DNA from: a virus
Virus record (IMG/VR): IMGVR_UViG_3300021142_000164
Span: 1-25,623 of that record
Reading direction: 5' to 3' (one strand)
Length of the DNA: 25,623 nt
The notes beneath the pieces were generated by a model. That model was not told the DNA's origin, did not search any database, and was given only the letters and a program-made list of their open reading frames with translations. This document shows positions 1 to 6,106 of this stretch, one piece after another (positions within the stretch are counted from its first letter, which is position 1; each line of letters opens with the position of its first letter). Made by a program: the position numbers and the translations under genes.

Positions 1-179
1 TCAGGTCTGACCTGATACCAGACCTGATTCCAGACCCGATACCAGACCTGATCCCTGACCTGATTATAGACCTGATCCCAGACCTGATTCCTGACCTGAT
101 TATAGTCTTGATTCCTGATCTGAATCAAGACCTGATTATAGACTTTAACCATTGCTATATCAATACTTTTCCTCACCAT
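1..179 (-). CDS. x-Q-V-x tetrapeptide-repeat small protein, partial at left edge
   Basis: Reading from ATG at 179, the protein begins MVRKSIDIAM and then becomes an almost pure tetrapeptide repeat of the form [N/D/Y]-Q-V-[R/W/Y], encoded by degenerate 12-bp units such as aatcaggtctgg. It stays open to the window edge (59 codons), so its end is not visible. The start codon lies inside the last codons of the upstream ORF (173-355): the string ATGGTGA holds the last W codon and stop of one ORF and the ATG GTG of the next, which suggests translational coupling. The N-terminus MV[K/R]..ID and the repeats match the plus-strand ORFs at 6494, 7760, 7981 and 8190. The function is unknown. The in-frame repeats and shared termini argue that it is translated. 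Confidence 0.6.
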   Translation of the reverse strand, partial: MVRKSIDIAMVKVYNQVLIQIRNQDYNQVRNQVWDQVYNQVRDQVWYRVWNQVWYQVRP

Positions 180-355
180 CTTAGATCTTTCTTCATCTGT
201 TCCCTGATCTGCCACATGGCCCGCTTCCAAACATGAATTTGGATTGGACTATAGACTTGATACCAGACCTTAGTATAGATATGCCCACATGCTTGATTCT
301 GAACCTGTTTATCGACGTGCCATCTGGACACTTGCTTAATAACATTTTGTCTCAT
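173..355 (-). CDS. Small protein ending in DLRW, repeat-ORF family
   Basis: A 60-residue ORF beginning MRQNVIKQVSRW and ending KKDLRW. The same frame is open further upstream (to 541), but that part overlaps the end of the 405-755 gene and its terminator. The ATG at 355 is preferred because GAAGAG lies about 7 nt upstream and because the family features (K-Q-V, W-Y-Q-V, terminal DLRW) begin here. It contains degenerate Q-V units and is rich in W, Q and K. The next member (1-179) starts inside its last codons through ATGGTGA. No known domain is recognised. It is placed with the plus-strand DLRW family because of the C-terminal motif and the identical overlap arrangement. Confidence 0.6.
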   Translation of the reverse strand: MRQNVIKQVSRWHVDKQVQNQACGHIYTKVWYQVYSPIQIHVWKRAMWQIREQMKKDLRW

Positions 356-371
356 ATCAAAACTCTTCAAT

Positions 372-394
372 AAAAACCGGGGATTTCTCCCCGG
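372..394 (-). terminator. Rho-independent terminator
   Basis: Seven-base arms CCGGGGA (377-383) and TCCCCGG (388-394) flank a four-base loop. On the minus strand the stem is followed by five U's (372-376). It lies just past the stop of the 405-755 gene, as expected for a single-gene unit. Confidence 0.9.
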
Positions 395-404
395 CTCTTC
401 AGTG

Positions 405-755
405 TTAGTCGGCAGCCTTACGCCATCCCTCTGGCGTATATTCTCGCTGTCGCCGAATACGGTAAATGCCGGGATTAACCATAATCGACTCGTGGGTGTG
501 ATAGGAACGAAGATGTTCAATCGGAGTAGGTGCTTCCACATTCAAGAACAATTCGTAGATATCCTGACCACTATCAACCTCAAGTTCATATGCCTTGACT
601 CGAGAAGCCTCCATCACATGATTGTGACCCGTTTCAGAGTGAGCAACCACAATCTGGCCTTGCTCAGGAGCCACAGCCTTAATATTGGTAGGCAATTCTG
701 CAATCTTAATGATAACAAAATCACCCTGGGCAGCCATCTTAGTAAAAGTACGCAT
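405..755 (-). CDS. Conserved small protein with C-terminal RRQREYTPEGW motif
   Basis: A 116-residue protein. It has a central His-containing segment, HSETGHNHVMEASRV (about residues 39-53), and a strongly conserved-looking end, PGIYRIRRQREYTPEGWRK. From memory, proteins of this type, with a GH.H element and a terminal R-Q-R-E-Y-[TA]-P-E motif, occur in phages and bacteria and are often neighbours of DUF6745 genes; a DUF6745-like gene is present here at 6770. The molecular role is unknown; the clustered His residues could bind metal, which is inference. It has its own consensus promoter (790-817), an AAAGGA Shine-Dalgarno before the ATG, and a terminator at 372-394, so it is a monocistronic unit. 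The promoter sits over the 3' end of the gp59 gene. Confidence 0.85.
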   Translation of the reverse strand: MRTFTKMAAQGDFVIIKIAELPTNIKAVAPEQGQIVVAHSETGHNHVMEASRVKAYELEVDSGQDIYELFLNVEAPTPIEHLRSYHTHESIMVNPGIYRIRRQREYTPEGWRKAAD

Positions 756-789
756 TTTGTAATCCTTTCAATATTGGTTTATAGTCTCA

Positions 790-817
790 TTATAACACAT
801 TAGGAAAATTTGTCAAC
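790..817 (-). promoter_or_regulatory. Consensus sigma70-type promoter for 405-755
   Basis: On the minus strand TTGACA (812-817) and TATAAT (790-795) are separated by 16 bp. Both hexamers are perfect consensus. The promoter overlaps the 3' end of the gp59 gene and drives the single downstream gene. Confidence 0.85.
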
Positions 818-1375
818 AATTATTTTCCTAATCTTTTCCTTGTCGTATTTAATAAATGATGTGTATTTCTTAAACTTAAGAGAGAATGTTTCCCATATTG
901 GATTGTCCTTGAGCATCTTATTCCAATATTTCATACATCCTGTTAAATCAGAAAGAACACATATAGTTTCTAAGGAGATTTGTTTACCCAAATACAAATT
1001 AAAAATATATGGTGGTTGATTATCAATTACAGCAAAATTCGAATTAAAATCATCATTAAATTTTGATAAGTCATTTGTTATAAGATATGTAAGTGATTGA
1101 GTTTTTTTGATCCATTCACTATATATGGTTTCAGCTTCCTCGGAGTATACTATATCTTTAACCCATGCAGTATCTTTTTCTACAAAATTTGAAAGCATCA
1201 AATCGTGTGGATCTTTATGTTTTGATAACTTTTCAAAGAAAATTTTATCTTTTCTTTTATTAAAACTATCCAATGAAGCAGATGATTTACCAGAATATCT
1301 GTGATAATCATAAGTTTTGCTTTGAAAATGATTCTTCAAAGCAAGATAGTCTTTATAGCATTCAAACGGTGTCAT
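800..1375 (-). CDS. gp59: gp59-like loader of the replicative helicase
   Basis: In T4, gp59 loads the gp41 helicase onto gp32-coated forked DNA. This 191-residue protein aligns by eye with T4 gp59 (217 residues): an N-terminal Y..Y...K.HF segment, the block KRKDKIFFEKLSKHKDPHDL (about residues 41-60), then NFVEKDTAWVKDI (about 63-75) matching the T4 N-L-V-x5-A-W-I-x-D-I stretch, and a C-terminal region with YIF.LYL and ISLETI. The ATG overlaps the stop of gp33 upstream by four bases (ATGA), so the two are translationally coupled. The 59-33 neighbourhood is conserved in T4, where gene 32 is also adjacent; here gp32 lies at 8805 on the other strand. Assignment is by pattern recognition of sequence plus synteny. 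Confidence 0.85.
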   Translation of the reverse strand: MTPFECYKDYLALKNHFQSKTYDYHRYSGKSSASLDSFNKRKDKIFFEKLSKHKDPHDLMLSNFVEKDTAWVKDIVYSEEAETIYSEWIKKTQSLTYLITNDLSKFNDDFNSNFAVIDNQPPYIFNLYLGKQISLETICVLSDLTGCMKYWNKMLKDNPIWETFSLKFKKYTSFIKYDKEKIRKIIVDKFS

Positions 1376-1599
1376 ATAGGTAGCTGTGCGGTCTTCTTAA
1401 GAATATTTAAAGATTCTGCTTCTGCTTGTATCTTTAATTTAATAATAGAATCCTTCTTAATAAGAGCAGCAGCATATTCAACATCGAGTTCATGGTTCTC
1501 ACACCAATGTACTACAGCATCAATGTAATCCATTTTCTTCTCAAGCCGAATGGATTCTATATCAGATATGAATGTGGTATTATGTTCTAAAACTGGCAT
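1372..1599 (-). CDS. gp33: gp33-like late transcription co-activator
   Basis: A 75-residue protein. T4 gp33 bridges RNA polymerase, the gp55 late sigma factor and the sliding clamp to activate late promoters. The segment MDYIDAVVHWCENHELDVEY (about 24-43), followed by a Lys/Glu-rich end LKIQAEAESLNILKK, matches the short gp33 versions of marine T4-like phages (Y-x-D-A-[IV]-x-x-x-C-E-x-x-E-[IL]-[DE]). The start is the ATG at 1599 with TAGGAG five bases upstream, rather than the in-frame TTG one codon earlier. The C-terminus overlaps the gp59 start. The presence of T4-type late boxes at 16587-16612 is consistent with a gp33/gp55 late system; gp55 is not in this window. Confidence 0.8.
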   Translation of the reverse strand: MPVLEHNTTFISDIESIRLEKKMDYIDAVVHWCENHELDVEYAAALIKKDSIIKLKIQAEAESLNILKKTAQLPI

Positions 1600-1607
1600 C
1601 AAATCTC

Positions 1608-2747
1608 CTATATTGCTTTAAGTAGAATGGTATCTTCATTGATCCGCTTTTGTAGCGCACCAACATTCAATTCCTTCATGAGTTTGTCCAGAACCCTTTT
1701 ACCACCATTTTGTAATTTTGTCAATAGGTCATCGGCCTTTCTACCGAATCGGAACGTTTTACTTTTGTTCTCATCATATTTCGTGATGGTTACTCCCTTA
1801 ACGTCCAATCCTCCGCGGTCTAGTGCATAGAATACGGTAGCCGTTTTATATCTGGTATTAAAGAGCCAGAATTCCTGAGCACCAACCAATTTCTCTGGAG
1901 CAATAGAAACCAATTTAAATTCCTTGCTTTCCTTAAGATACTTTACATTCTTAAGTTTTTTATCCAAAGAAACTGGTCGGGGCTTTCGTATCTGAACATT
2001 CTTCTTTTTAGTATTTGAAGAATATTTTTCTGCATCAGATACAACGGAAGTGTAGAATGTCGACCGTTCCTTATGTTGTTCTTTCGTGTATGAATAACCT
2101 TCTGCAAGAGATGCAGGACAACCCTTAGATGCAAGGATTACTGCCTCATCTGCAATAGGTTTATAATATTCTGCGACTCTGAGTGCCAAATTAGGCGGCA
2201 ATTCATGTTTCTGCAGAGTTTCATACATTGATACAGACCAACCAGATGTGTCGATCATTTTCTCAAACATAGCAATAAAATCAGAAACACGATCAGTAAT
2301 ACGATCCTGAATTGAAGGTTTTTCTTTTACTTCTTCTGATTTAAGTTCTTCTTTATCTTTGAGATGCTTATAACTTTCCTTGATATACCTATCAAGTTGT
2401 TCATAACGAACTTCAGGGAGCTTGGCGCCACGTGTAATCATCCTGGCAATCCAACCAGCATTTACAGGGAACCAAGTATCCGAGACGTTTTTCATTTTCT
2501 TGGCATCTTCAGTACGATTTACGTTCCGAAGATATGCATCCAGATACTTACGAGCATCATCCCTAGTACACATATAGTGATACCAGTTCTGTGCTCTGCC
2601 ATAAGCAATATCATCAAGAAAAGAAGTGGATTGGAATAATGGCTCATCGCCCATGTACTTAGAATTGATGAGTTGTGTTTCAGTAAAGGTTAACTTTACT
2701 TTTTTCATCTTCTTTGCAGCAAGACTAGGTACTGGACGACGAGCCAT
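1608..2747 (-). CDS. Unknown protein, 379 aa, upstream of gp33
   Basis: No domain is recognised. The protein is basic at the N-terminus (MARRPVPSLAAKKMKKVK), W/Y-rich around residues 40-60 and 90-100, has a charged low-complexity stretch (about residues 130-148, rich in K and E), and a basic linker near residue 250. It is soluble-looking with no membrane segment. It is first in a minus-strand operon 1608-gp33-gp59: the stop is 8 bp before the gp33 ATG. A promoter lies at 2775-2803, and GAGG precedes the ATG. Sharing an operon with gp59 and gp33 suggests a role in replication or transcription, but this is only context. Similar proteins may exist in marine T4-like phages. Confidence 0.85.
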   Translation of the reverse strand: MARRPVPSLAAKKMKKVKLTFTETQLINSKYMGDEPLFQSTSFLDDIAYGRAQNWYHYMCTRDDARKYLDAYLRNVNRTEDAKKMKNVSDTWFPVNAGWIARMITRGAKLPEVRYEQLDRYIKESYKHLKDKEELKSEEVKEKPSIQDRITDRVSDFIAMFEKMIDTSGWSVSMYETLQKHELPPNLALRVAEYYKPIADEAVILASKGCPASLAEGYSYTKEQHKERSTFYTSVVSDAEKYSSNTKKKNVQIRKPRPVSLDKKLKNVKYLKESKEFKLVSIAPEKLVGAQEFWLFNTRYKTATVFYALDRGGLDVKGVTITKYDENKSKTFRFGRKADDLLTKLQNGGKRVLDKLMKELNVGALQKRINEDTILLKAI

Positions 2748-2774
2748 GATATATCCTCTATCAGCGTATATTGT

Positions 2775-2803
2775 ATATTATATCAAATAAAAGGAAATGT
2801 CAA
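2775..2803 (-). promoter_or_regulatory. Sigma70-type promoter for the 1608-gp33-gp59 operon
   Basis: Minus strand TTGACA (2798-2803) is followed after 17 bp by TAATAT (2775-2780); an overlapping TATAAT (2777-2782) lies at 15 bp. It is 28 bp upstream of the ATG at 2747. Confidence 0.7.
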
Positions 2804-2806
2804 GGG

Positions 2807-3040
2807 TTAATTTAGGTTTACAATGCTATCTTTCAAATTTTCTTCATCAACAAGCTCAAGATGACGATTATTTGTATTTAAAATATATCCGATAGCAGTA
2901 AGAAGTTGCTCGAATTTCTCCAGATGAACATCGTACGTATCTTCATCTGAAGCAAAATATGTATGAGAATAATTCTCAAGCATATGCTGCTCCTTATCGT
3001 CAAGACGTTCAAATGATAGAGTCACTCTGATATTGTTCAT
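2807..3040 (-). CDS. Unknown acidic protein, 77 aa
   Basis: A small acidic protein (MNNIRVTLSFERLDDKEQHM at the start) with no recognised domain and no membrane segment. The N-terminal alternating pattern NIRVTLSFERLD suggests a beta strand. The Shine-Dalgarno AAAGGAA lies 5-6 nt before the ATG. It starts 20 bp after the stop of the DUF932 gene, with no promoter between, so it is the second gene of a DUF932 operon. The function is unknown. Confidence 0.75.
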   Translation of the reverse strand: MNNIRVTLSFERLDDKEQHMLENYSHTYFASDEDTYDVHLEKFEQLLTAIGYILNTNNRHLELVDEENLKDSIVNLN

Positions 3041-3060
3041 TTTAATTCCTTTCTATTAAA

Positions 3061-4020
3061 TTAGGCGGCTTCTGCCATTTCAATGGCAGTTTCAAGGGCA
3101 TGGGTTTTCAGGTTCCGATTAGAACCATACCATGCCGATTGCAGACGGTTTTCCTGACTCCGACCGGCAAGATGATCGGTGTAATACGTAGTGGCATTAA
3201 ATAGCTGCCAAAAGGTACCACGAGCATATTCTGCACCAGGCTGAGTATCGACAATTTCAAGAACTGTCTTAGCGGGCTTGGACAATTCCTTCTTGGAATC
3301 CGTCTTAGATGTAGCAACCGGGAACACACGCTTGAAGTATTCAACCATGTTCTCGTTTGTGTAACGCTTTTGACCCAAGAATTGAGCCATTTCCTTATAC
3401 TTGGCAAGCTTGTCGGCGGCAACACCGAGCATTAGCTTGACAGAGTCGCCGTTGAATTCACGACGATGCGAAAACTTGACCATCCGCTCAACCTTGGTAT
3501 TCAAGGAAAGTGTCAGGGTATTGTTACACACCACACGGATCGGGGTAAACCGAACGTCGGTAGAAAAGCCATATTTGTGGAAATTCGAGAAGTGAAGATA
3601 CGATTCCACTTCATCACCCTTGAAAAGGGAAAAGCCGTCCTTGACCTTTGCAAGCGCCCAGACAATTTGGCCATCCTTCAGCGACCCTGCCGTGTGCATT
3701 TCCATGTCACCTTCGGCAATAAAGTCGTTGAAGAATTCAAATGCTTCCGAATTTTGAACGGGATTCCAGTCATCAGAAACAATGTCAAGAATTGTATTAT
3801 CAGAGGTGCGTACCAGAGCAGACCGACCGACGGAAACGTCCTTACCGCCGACGTTAGCAAAGGCCGGGATCTTCTCGACCTTCCAATTTAGGTCTGCTGC
3901 CTCGAGCATCTGCTCGGGGGTCAGGTCATCGGGGACGCAAGTGCCCAGACCATGCCAAGGTGTAGGTCCAGCATAAGCCATAGAGGCCTTGCCATTCTTA
4001 ATTTCAAGTTCGTGTGCCAT
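3061..4020 (-). CDS. DUF932 family phage/plasmid-like protein
   Basis: A 319-residue protein with the hallmark N-terminus of the DUF932 / TIGR03299 phage- and plasmid-associated family: MAYAGPTPWHGLG (residues 14-26), then D.T..QMLEAA.L.W.V, a central RFTPIRVVCNNTL element (about 157-169) and a conserved C-terminal YARGTFWQLFNATTYYTDH segment. The length is typical. The biochemical function is unknown; members are common in large phages and plasmids, often with replication or recombination genes. The start ATG has GAAGGG about 5 nt upstream. A promoter with perfect 17-bp spacing is at 4056-4084. It is followed by the 77-residue protein in the same unit. Base composition is somewhat more GC-rich than in the structural genes. 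Confidence 0.9.
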   Translation of the reverse strand: MAHELEIKNGKASMAYAGPTPWHGLGTCVPDDLTPEQMLEAADLNWKVEKIPAFANVGGKDVSVGRSALVRTSDNTILDIVSDDWNPVQNSEAFEFFNDFIAEGDMEMHTAGSLKDGQIVWALAKVKDGFSLFKGDEVESYLHFSNFHKYGFSTDVRFTPIRVVCNNTLTLSLNTKVERMVKFSHRREFNGDSVKLMLGVAADKLAKYKEMAQFLGQKRYTNENMVEYFKRVFPVATSKTDSKKELSKPAKTVLEIVDTQPGAEYARGTFWQLFNATTYYTDHLAGRSQENRLQSAWYGSNRNLKTHALETAIEMAEAA

Positions 4021-4055
4021 TTTAACCCTTCACTGTAGTTGTTAATTACAAAACA

Positions 4056-4084
4056 AATATATCATATAAAATAAAATAAGTCAA
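4056..4084 (-). promoter_or_regulatory. Sigma70-type promoter for DUF932 operon
   Basis: Minus strand TTGACT (4079-4084), 17-bp AT-only-like spacer, TATATT (4056-4061), 35 bp before the DUF932 ATG. It shares the TTGACT -35 with the four promoters between 4275 and 5203. Confidence 0.75.
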
Positions 4085-4095
4085 TCGTTTTTTAA

Positions 4096-4248
4096 TTATT
4101 TCATCAAACCCCATGTAACTTTTTTAATGTCAAAAAAAATGAACTTATTAACTAGGTCATCATGCATTTTTTGCGCTACTGACTTCTTAAGATTTGTGCG
4201 CCGAGCAACACGGCCGTCATTAAGTACAATTTCAACGTAGTACATCAT
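4096..4248 (-). CDS. Unknown protein, 50 aa
   Basis: A 50-residue ORF starting ATG ATG at 4248 (MMYYVEIVLNDGRVARRTNL) and ending KKVTWGLMK. The pattern YYVEIVLNDGRVARRT reads as two antiparallel beta strands with a turn, followed by a basic helix. A purine-rich GAGAGG lies about 8 nt upstream of the start, and a well-formed promoter (4275-4303) sits 26 bp upstream of the ATG. No family is recognised. Support is the promoter, the ribosome site and the clean codon structure. Confidence 0.65.
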   Translation of the reverse strand: MMYYVEIVLNDGRVARRTNLKKSVAQKMHDDLVNKFIFFDIKKVTWGLMK

Positions 4249-4274
4249 TAAGAACCTCTCAACATCATAGTTGG

Positions 4275-4303
4275 ATCTTAACCTATTTTTAAAAATAAGT
4301 CAA
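4275..4303 (-). promoter_or_regulatory. Promoter TTGACT-17-TAAGAT with palindromic spacer
   Basis: Minus strand TTGACT (4298-4303) and TAAGAT (4275-4280) are 17 bp apart. The spacer contains a perfect 14-bp palindrome, TATTTTTAAAAATA (4284-4297), a plausible operator. About 30 bp around the site are a near-copy, inverted, of the promoter at 5175-5203. Confidence 0.75.
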
Positions 4304-4306
4304 CCC

Positions 4307-4543
4307 CTATTTTTTGGCCAGCCATTCGGGCATAGTGATCCGGGCCCGTCGGACGGCGATCGGCCCGAGAGGGCGACCTTTCCGATCCTTACCGCCAGGT
4401 ACCAGGTACTCGTCGGAGATATACTCCACCGAGCAGAGGCTTTTGGGGCGATATTCACCGCCCAGGATACACCACCCCTTGGCAGTTTCATTGCCTGGGA
4501 CAAGGAGGGTCTCGAAGGTAACCAATTGTCGCTTCATCATCAT
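4307..4543 (-). CDS. Unknown small basic protein, 78 aa
   Basis: Begins with three Met codons (MMMKRQLVTFETLL) and continues with a G/P/R-rich body (GGEYRPKSLCSVEY, GGKDRKGRPLGPIAVRR) ending MPEWLAKK. No domain is recognised. The first six residues, MMMKRQ, are identical to those of the plus-strand protein at 5008-5163, because the promoter and start region are an inverted duplicate. The -10 box (4550-4555) lies only 6 bp before the ATG, so the message would be nearly leaderless. The GC-rich codon use differs from that of the tail genes. An antisense frame over the same bases (4271-4600) was judged a shadow because it lacks promoter context. Confidence 0.65.
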   Translation of the reverse strand: MMMKRQLVTFETLLVPGNETAKGWCILGGEYRPKSLCSVEYISDEYLVPGGKDRKGRPLGPIAVRRARITMPEWLAKK

Positions 4544-4549
4544 ATATGC

Positions 4550-4578
4550 ATCTTATACCAATTAAAGAAAAAAGTCAA
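4550..4578 (-). promoter_or_regulatory. Promoter TTGACT-17-TAAGAT, leaderless type
   Basis: Minus strand TTGACT (4573-4578), 17-bp spacer, TAAGAT (4550-4555), then gcatat and ATG at 4543. The segment from about 4530 to 4579 is an almost perfect inverted copy of 4972-5023. Confidence 0.8.
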
Positions 4579-4587
4579 ACTAATCAT

Positions 4588-4963
4588 ATCAATACGTTAG
4601 TGCTAACCCATTGATTTTATTAAGAAAATATTTTCAACTTTTTTAAAAAAAATATTTCCCAATTATATCAACACGTTATGTGAGAAACGATGCTAGAGGT
4701 TTCTAGGCTGTATAAACCCACACTTAGCATGCTTAGTATCGTTAGAATTGGGCACTTCCGGCTAACGTATTGATTCTATTAGTATTCTCTGGCTTCGACC
4801 TATAGCCTAACGTATTGATATGATTGGAGAATTTTGAGAAATTCCCAGGAACGTCGACGAGGTCGAGGTGCTAACCTATTGATTCTATTAGAACGAAAAA
4901 AGGTTTAAAAAATTTACTTTTTTATTCCCATTCATATCAATACGTTAGTGCTAACCCATTGAT
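4588..4963. repeat. Cluster of 12-bp motif TAAC(G/C)(T/C)ATTGAT in both orientations
   Basis: Copies on the plus strand: 4604-4615, 4763-4774, 4808-4819, 4872-4883, 4952-4963. Inverted copies (ATCAA.ACGTTA): 4588-4599, 4667-4678, 4936-4947. Two pairs form identical 28-bp imperfect palindromes with a GTGC centre (4588-4615 and 4936-4963), placed just upstream of the -35 boxes of the two divergent promoters. No gene is seen in 4544-5007. Long A/T tracts (about 4615-4660 and 4892-4925) flank the cluster. This looks like multiple binding sites for one protein: an operator array, or origin iterons beside AT-rich unwinding DNA. Confidence 0.8.
4686..4743. other. Possible structured stem-loop in the control region
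   Basis: Nested inverted repeats: AACG (4686-4689) with CGTT (4740-4743), ATGCTA (4690-4695) with TAGCAT (4725-4730), and GGTTT (4698-4702) with AAACC (4714-4718). It lies in the middle of the gene-free repeat region. It could be an untranslated RNA element or an origin hairpin; only the complementarity is visible. Confidence 0.4.
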
Positions 4964-4972
4964 TTCCTTGGT

Positions 4973-5001
4973 TTGACTTTTTTCTTTAATTGGTATAAGA
5001 T
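4973..5001 (+). promoter_or_regulatory. Promoter TTGACT-17-TAAGAT, leaderless type
   Basis: TTGACT (4973-4978), 17-bp spacer, TAAGAT (4996-5001), then gcatat and ATG at 5008. It is the mirror image of the promoter at 4550-4578. Confidence 0.8.
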
Positions 5002-5007
5002 GCATAT

Positions 5008-5163
5008 ATGATGATGAAGCGACAAATGTTTGACCTGGTTTTCTTTACCTGCCGCGATGCCCTCCTGGGCGCCGCCCTCTCGGCCGCGGTGTTCTGCGCC
5101 GCTTTGCGCTACGGTGGGGCTAACGCCCTGCCCATCTTCTTCGAACTTTTGTTTAAAAACTGA
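5008..5163 (+). CDS. Small membrane protein, 51 aa
   Basis: From ATG 5008 the ORF reads MMMKRQMFDLVFF, then a hydrophobic Ala-rich helix (about residues 17-32, DALLGAALSAAVFCAALR), and a short tail ending PIFFELLFKN. A single transmembrane segment is likely. An in-frame ATG at 5026 gives a 45-residue version. The first six residues are shared with the minus-strand protein at 4307-4543, through the duplicated promoter/start block. GC-rich codons (gcc, ctg, ggc) contrast with the AT-rich tail genes. The -10 box is 6 bp before the first ATG, so the start is at or next to the predicted transcript 5' end. No family is recognised. A small early phage membrane protein is a reasonable but unproven reading. 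Confidence 0.6.
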   Translation: MMMKRQMFDLVFFTCRDALLGAALSAAVFCAALRYGGANALPIFFELLFKN

Positions 5164-5174
5164 CCGGTATGGGG

Positions 5175-5203
5175 TTGACTTATTTCTCGGAATAAGTTAA
5201 GAT
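5175..5203 (+). promoter_or_regulatory. Promoter TTGACT-17-TAAGAT with inverted repeat and mini-ORF
   Basis: TTGACT (5175-5180) and TAAGAT (5198-5203) at 17 bp. The spacer carries CTTATT (5179-5184) and AATAAG (5191-5196) arms, a likely operator. It is followed by gcatat and a three-codon frame ATG ATG GTT TGA (5210-5221), then the real ribosome site GAAAGGG for the AAA ATPase. Confidence 0.75.
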
Positions 5204-5232
5204 GCATATATGATGGTTTGAAAGGGTTTCTA

Positions 5233-6105
5233 ATGCCTCGTGGCGTTCCTAAGTCTGGTTTTCGTAATACCAAGAATAACATTGCTCGGATGATGACCGT
5301 GCGATCTGACGTTCCGGCCGAACCGCTGGTCGTCGAGTCTGACTCTGATATTGAGGTCAAGCTGCAAGAACGGTTTGACGTCCTTTCAATGATGACGGAT
5401 GCCGCCATCGCCGGTGACGTTCGTGCCCTGGTTGTGTCTGGTCCGGCTGGTCTAGGCAAGTCATTCACCGTCGAAAAGGCGCTCGAGCTGCATGATCCGT
5501 CTGAGGCTAATCATCGGATCGTGAAGGGTTACGTTCGGGCCCCTGGCCTGTTTAAACTGCTGTATCAGCACCGTCAGGCAGGCAAAGTGCTTGTGTTCGA
5601 TGATGCTGACGCCATTTGGTTCGATGACGTCTCGATTAATCTGCTCAAGGCCGTGTGTGACAGCAACGACAAACGTATCGTATCATACATCACCGAAGGT
5701 GCTTTGGTCGACGAAGAGTCTGCCGAACTTCTGCCCAAGAGCTTTCAGTTCGACGGCACGATCATTTTCATCACGAACCACGATTTCGATGCAATGATCG
5801 ACCGCGGTGACAAAGGTGCGCCTCATATGCAGGCCATGATGTCTCGCGCGCATTATATCGACCTTGCCATGAAAACCACACGCGATTACCTGATCCGTAT
5901 TCGTCAAGTCGTGCGCGATGGTCTCCTCGAGAATATCGGTCTGGATAAAACTGGTCAGTCTGATGTTCTTGCATACGTCGAGGATAATCACAACAAATTG
6001 CGTGAACTTTCTCTCCGTATGGTTCTTAAAATTGGTAAGATCCGTAAGACAAATGCGACCAATTGGCGTAAAATTGTCAAGATCACCTGCACGAAGGGGG
6101 TTTAA
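5233..6105 (+). CDS. AAA family ATPase
   Basis: A 290-residue ATPase. The basic N-terminus MPRGVPKSGFR is followed by Walker A GPAGLGKS (residues 70-77), Walker B VLVFDDAD (119-126) and a sensor-1-like strand IIFITN (177-182). The size fits a single AAA domain. The partner or substrate is not evident; similar stand-alone AAA ATPases occur in large phages and may act in DNA metabolism or remodelling. The start is the ATG at 5233, with GAAAGGG (5220-5226) six bases upstream, rather than the in-frame TTG at 5218. A promoter is at 5175-5203. GC-rich codon usage marks it as part of a block unlike the surrounding AT-rich phage genes. The 65-residue gene at 6107 follows after one base. Confidence 0.9.
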   Translation: MPRGVPKSGFRNTKNNIARMMTVRSDVPAEPLVVESDSDIEVKLQERFDVLSMMTDAAIAGDVRALVVSGPAGLGKSFTVEKALELHDPSEANHRIVKGYVRAPGLFKLLYQHRQAGKVLVFDDADAIWFDDVSINLLKAVCDSNDKRIVSYITEGALVDEESAELLPKSFQFDGTIIFITNHDFDAMIDRGDKGAPHMQAMMSRAHYIDLAMKTTRDYLIRIRQVVRDGLLENIGLDKTGQSDVLAYVEDNHNKLRELSLRMVLKIGKIRKTNATNWRKIVKITCTKGV

Positions 6106-6106
6106 T

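Noticed and set aside
1-180. CRISPR-like array suggested by repeated cctgat..cagac strings; similar at 6520-6670 and 7860-8170
   Set aside because: The period is 12 bp with no spacers, and the units are in frame and translate as x-Q-V-x. They are coding repeats.
173-541. 122-residue minus-strand frame
   Set aside because: The first 60 codons overlap the 405-755 gene and its terminator. Only the part from ATG 355 has family features.
4271-4600. Plus-strand frames (to 109 aa) over the 78-residue minus gene
   Set aside because: They run against the promoters at 4275-4303 and 4550-4578 and lack their own signals.
5218-5232. TTG start giving five extra residues to the AAA ATPase
   Set aside because: This TTG lies inside the Shine-Dalgarno region. 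ATG 5233 has ideal spacing to GAAAGGG.
5109-5468. 119-residue minus-strand frame opposite the AAA gene start
   Set aside because: It crosses a promoter and the start of a clear ATPase gene on the other strand, and has no promoter or ribosome site.
5918-6106. Upstream extension of the 65-residue protein into the ATPase gene
   Set aside because: ATG 6107 has AAGGGGG at good spacing, and the extension lies in another frame of a conserved gene.
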